From CAZUGA01 sp964626505 (GTDB lineage Bacteria > Pseudomonadota > Gammaproteobacteria > Methylococcales > UBA1147): a stretch of 7,915 bases of DNA. The position numbers and the translations under genes are program-made. The notes under the pieces were generated by a model. The model was not told where the DNA came from, made no database searches, and saw only the letters and a program-made list of their open reading frames with translations. Each line of letters starts with the position of its first letter. The first letter of the stretch is position 1. Shown here one piece after another: positions 6,353-7,915 of this stretch. The stretch lies in contig CAZVFR010000170.1 of the NCBI GenBank assembly GCA_964626505.1, positions 1 through 7,915 on the forward strand. Reading direction: 5' to 3'.

Positions 6353-6448
6353 TATCGTGAGGATAAGGCTAATGTCTTGTACGAATACGTTTGATTTGCT
6401 GTTTGGAAAGGCACAAAGGCAATGTTAATTGAGATTTAGAGTTGGGTT

Positions 6449-7915
6449 GTGAACGATTCAAAAATATTCGAACAATTTTCCGAAGTCATTGACGAATTCG
6501 GCCGGGGTGAATTTGATTCGGATTCTCTTCGTGAAAAGATTAATGATATTATTTCGGAGACTGAACGTGTATCCCCGAAATTATTTCAAGATTTATCCAG
6601 TCTGATCGACTCGGCGGACTTGAAACCTCAAGACCATCAGCGCATATTGCTTATGCTGGTTGAAAAGCAACACCCGGCTTCAGGGCGGGTGTTTAACGAC
6701 GAAACTATTGAGTATTCACCGATTTCTAAAACATCCGTCGAGTCGCCAACGGAACAAGTGTCCAACGATATCTCCGAGCAGAATTCGGAGGCATCAAATA
6801 GCGACAGTTCCCAGAATTCATCTCCTGATTCGTCATTGCTACGCCGTCTGCTCGAAGGCGACCACGGTGATAATGTCAAAAAGGTCCAAGCAAATGAAAT
6901 TATACGTGGTACTTATCGTTTGGAGTCGGTTGTCGGTAAGGGTGGAATGGGTGAGGTTTGGAAGGCAATAGATCTTATCCAGGATGCCGGAGATTCGCGC
7001 GATAAATACGTCGCGATTAAATTTCTGAGCACCGAATTCAGGCGCCATGGGAATGCGCTTAAGGCGCTGGTCAGAGAATTTGCGCGTTACAAGAAATTAA
7101 TTCACCCGAATATCGTCAGGGCATATGAGCTCAATCGTGATTACGATGCGGTTTATATTGCGATGGAATTTTTAGAAGGTATGCCTCTGGATCGTTTCAT
7201 TAAACAAAATCCTGATGGAATTCCGCTTAAGGAAGCTATGCCGATCATCAAAGGCATGTGCGACGCGCTGGATCACGCGCACAAGGAAGGCATTATCCAT
7301 TTGGATTTTAAACCGGGCAATGTGTTTTATAATACCGACACCGGCACTGCGAAAGTTATTGACTTTGGCATAGCACGATTGGCACGGAGTGATGAACGGG
7401 AAGCAACCCGCTTCGATCCTGGGATCCTTGGTGCCAAAACCAATGCCTATGCCACTGTTGAAATGCTCGCGGAAACCCATCCGCAACCCAGTGATGATGT
7501 TTATGGTCTAGCCTGCGTAGTGTACGAGTTGTTATCGGGCAAACACCCTTACAAAAAAAAGAACGCGATCCAGGCCGAGCACGAAAAAATTTCACCTAAA
7601 CCTATCAAGGGTTTGAGTCAAAATCAATTTAAGGCATTAAAAAAAGGACTTGCTAGCCGTCGCAAAAACAGAACTGCGACCGCAAAGGGGTTTTACGAAG
7701 CATTATTCCCATCCAAGACTCTGCCGCATTTGCTTCATTCGCGCGGCTTTTTAAAGGCTTTGATCGTTGTTGCGGGATTCGCTTTGGCGCCGATACTCTA
7801 TTCGGCCTACGAATCGTATCGTTTGATTGCAATTGTATCCGACATCAAGCAATTAAAAACACCGGGGGTTGAGGATTTTAGGGCACTTGATCCCGACAAC
7901 CAGGTTGAATTACTC
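6449..7915 (+). CDS. Transmembrane Ser/Thr protein kinase (C-terminus beyond the window)
   Basis: The frame is open for 489 codons from a GTG at 6449 to the window edge. An in-frame TAG at 6437 and the absence of other early starts make this GTG the best choice, although its ribosome binding site is weak. Residues 1-80 are helical and match no family that I know, and about 88-129 are an acidic, Ser/Asn-rich linker. The Hanks-type kinase domain runs from about 153 to 420. It has the glycine loop GKGGMGEV (163-170), Lys191 in VAIK, Glu210 of helix C, the catalytic loop HLDFKPGN (284-291, Asp286) and DFG (305-307). TVE (336-338) replaces the usual APE. All catalytic residues are present, so the kinase should be active. 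Leu285 in place of Arg makes it a non-RD kinase. A hydrophobic helix at about 437-452 follows the domain, so the missing C-terminus is likely periplasmic, perhaps a sensor. The FHA domain encoded upstream is a natural reader of its phosphothreonines. Confidence 0.9.
   Translation, partial: MNDSKIFEQFSEVIDEFGRGEFDSDSLREKINDIISETERVSPKLFQDLSSLIDSADLKPQDHQRILLMLVEKQHPASGRVFNDETIEYSPISKTSVESPTEQVSNDISEQNSEASNSDSSQNSSPDSSLLRRLLEGDHGDNVKKVQANEIIRGTYRLESVVGKGGMGEVWKAIDLIQDAGDSRDKYVAIKFLSTEFRRHGNALKALVREFARYKKLIHPNIVRAYELNRDYDAVYIAMEFLEGMPLDRFIKQNPDGIPLKEAMPIIKGMCDALDHAHKEGIIHLDFKPGNVFYNTDTGTAKVIDFGIARLARSDEREATRFDPGILGAKTNAYATVEMLAETHPQPSDDVYGLACVVYELLSGKHPYKKKNAIQAEHEKISPKPIKGLSQNQFKALKKGLASRRKNRTATAKGFYEALFPSKTLPHLLHSRGFLKALIVVAGFALAPILYSAYESYRLIAIVSDIKQLKTPGVEDFRALDPDNQVELL

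Noticed and set aside
3860..6439. TAG recoded as a sense codon in this organism (TAGs at 3860, 5752 and 6437 are each flanked by open frame)
   Set aside because: About 1,800 codons of recognisable genes contain no internal TAG inside any domain, which would be expected if TAG were sense. The case at 5752 is better explained locally.
2363..7915. Type VI secretion regulatory cluster (FHA plus Ser/Thr kinase)
   Set aside because: No secretion structural gene is present, and the FHA protein carries a transglycosylase domain while the neighbours are wall-binding proteins.

Overview
The window comes from a bacterium, most likely a Gram-negative proteobacterium and plausibly a gammaproteobacterium. 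The support is a tRNA-Arg gene that encodes its own CCA end, Shine-Dalgarno-type starts, a lipoprotein, and periplasmic peptidoglycan enzymes of the SLT and NodB families. Base composition is moderate and I see no transposase, integrase, CRISPR array or phage gene. The assignment below the level of bacteria is inference.

Left part (1-2144), all minus strand. The 5' two-thirds or less of a radical SAM enzyme of the AmmeMemoRadiSam type (amrS) runs off the left edge. Upstream of it is a 310-residue ferritin-like di-iron protein, possibly of the AurF-type oxygenase group. A 700-base stretch follows that is mostly non-coding and holds one doubtful small membrane-protein ORF and a few inverted repeats. 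Then comes tRNA-Arg(CCT).

Right part (2363-7915), all plus strand. Four ORFs appear to form one functional locus at the cell envelope. (1) A 499-residue protein joins a cytoplasmic FHA (phosphothreonine-reading) domain through one membrane helix to a periplasmic SLT lytic transglycosylase domain. (2) After a 647-base non-coding gap there is a lipoprotein with a LysM domain and a NodB polysaccharide deacetylase domain. (3) Twelve bases later, in the same reading frame, is a TPR-LysM-TPR ORF without a signal peptide. (4) After 145 bases there is a transmembrane Ser/Thr protein kinase, cut off by the right edge.

Working model (inference): the kinase phosphorylates threonines on itself or on partners. 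The FHA domain of the transglycosylase recognises them on the inner face of the membrane, so peptidoglycan cleavage outside is coupled to phosphorylation inside. The LysM/NodB/TPR lipoprotein acts on the same wall or on a surface glycan. The most concrete oddity is that ORFs 2 and 3 are one open frame interrupted by a single TAG codon. The second piece carries a peptidoglycan-binding domain but no export signal of its own, so it may be the severed (or read-through) C-terminus of the lipoprotein.
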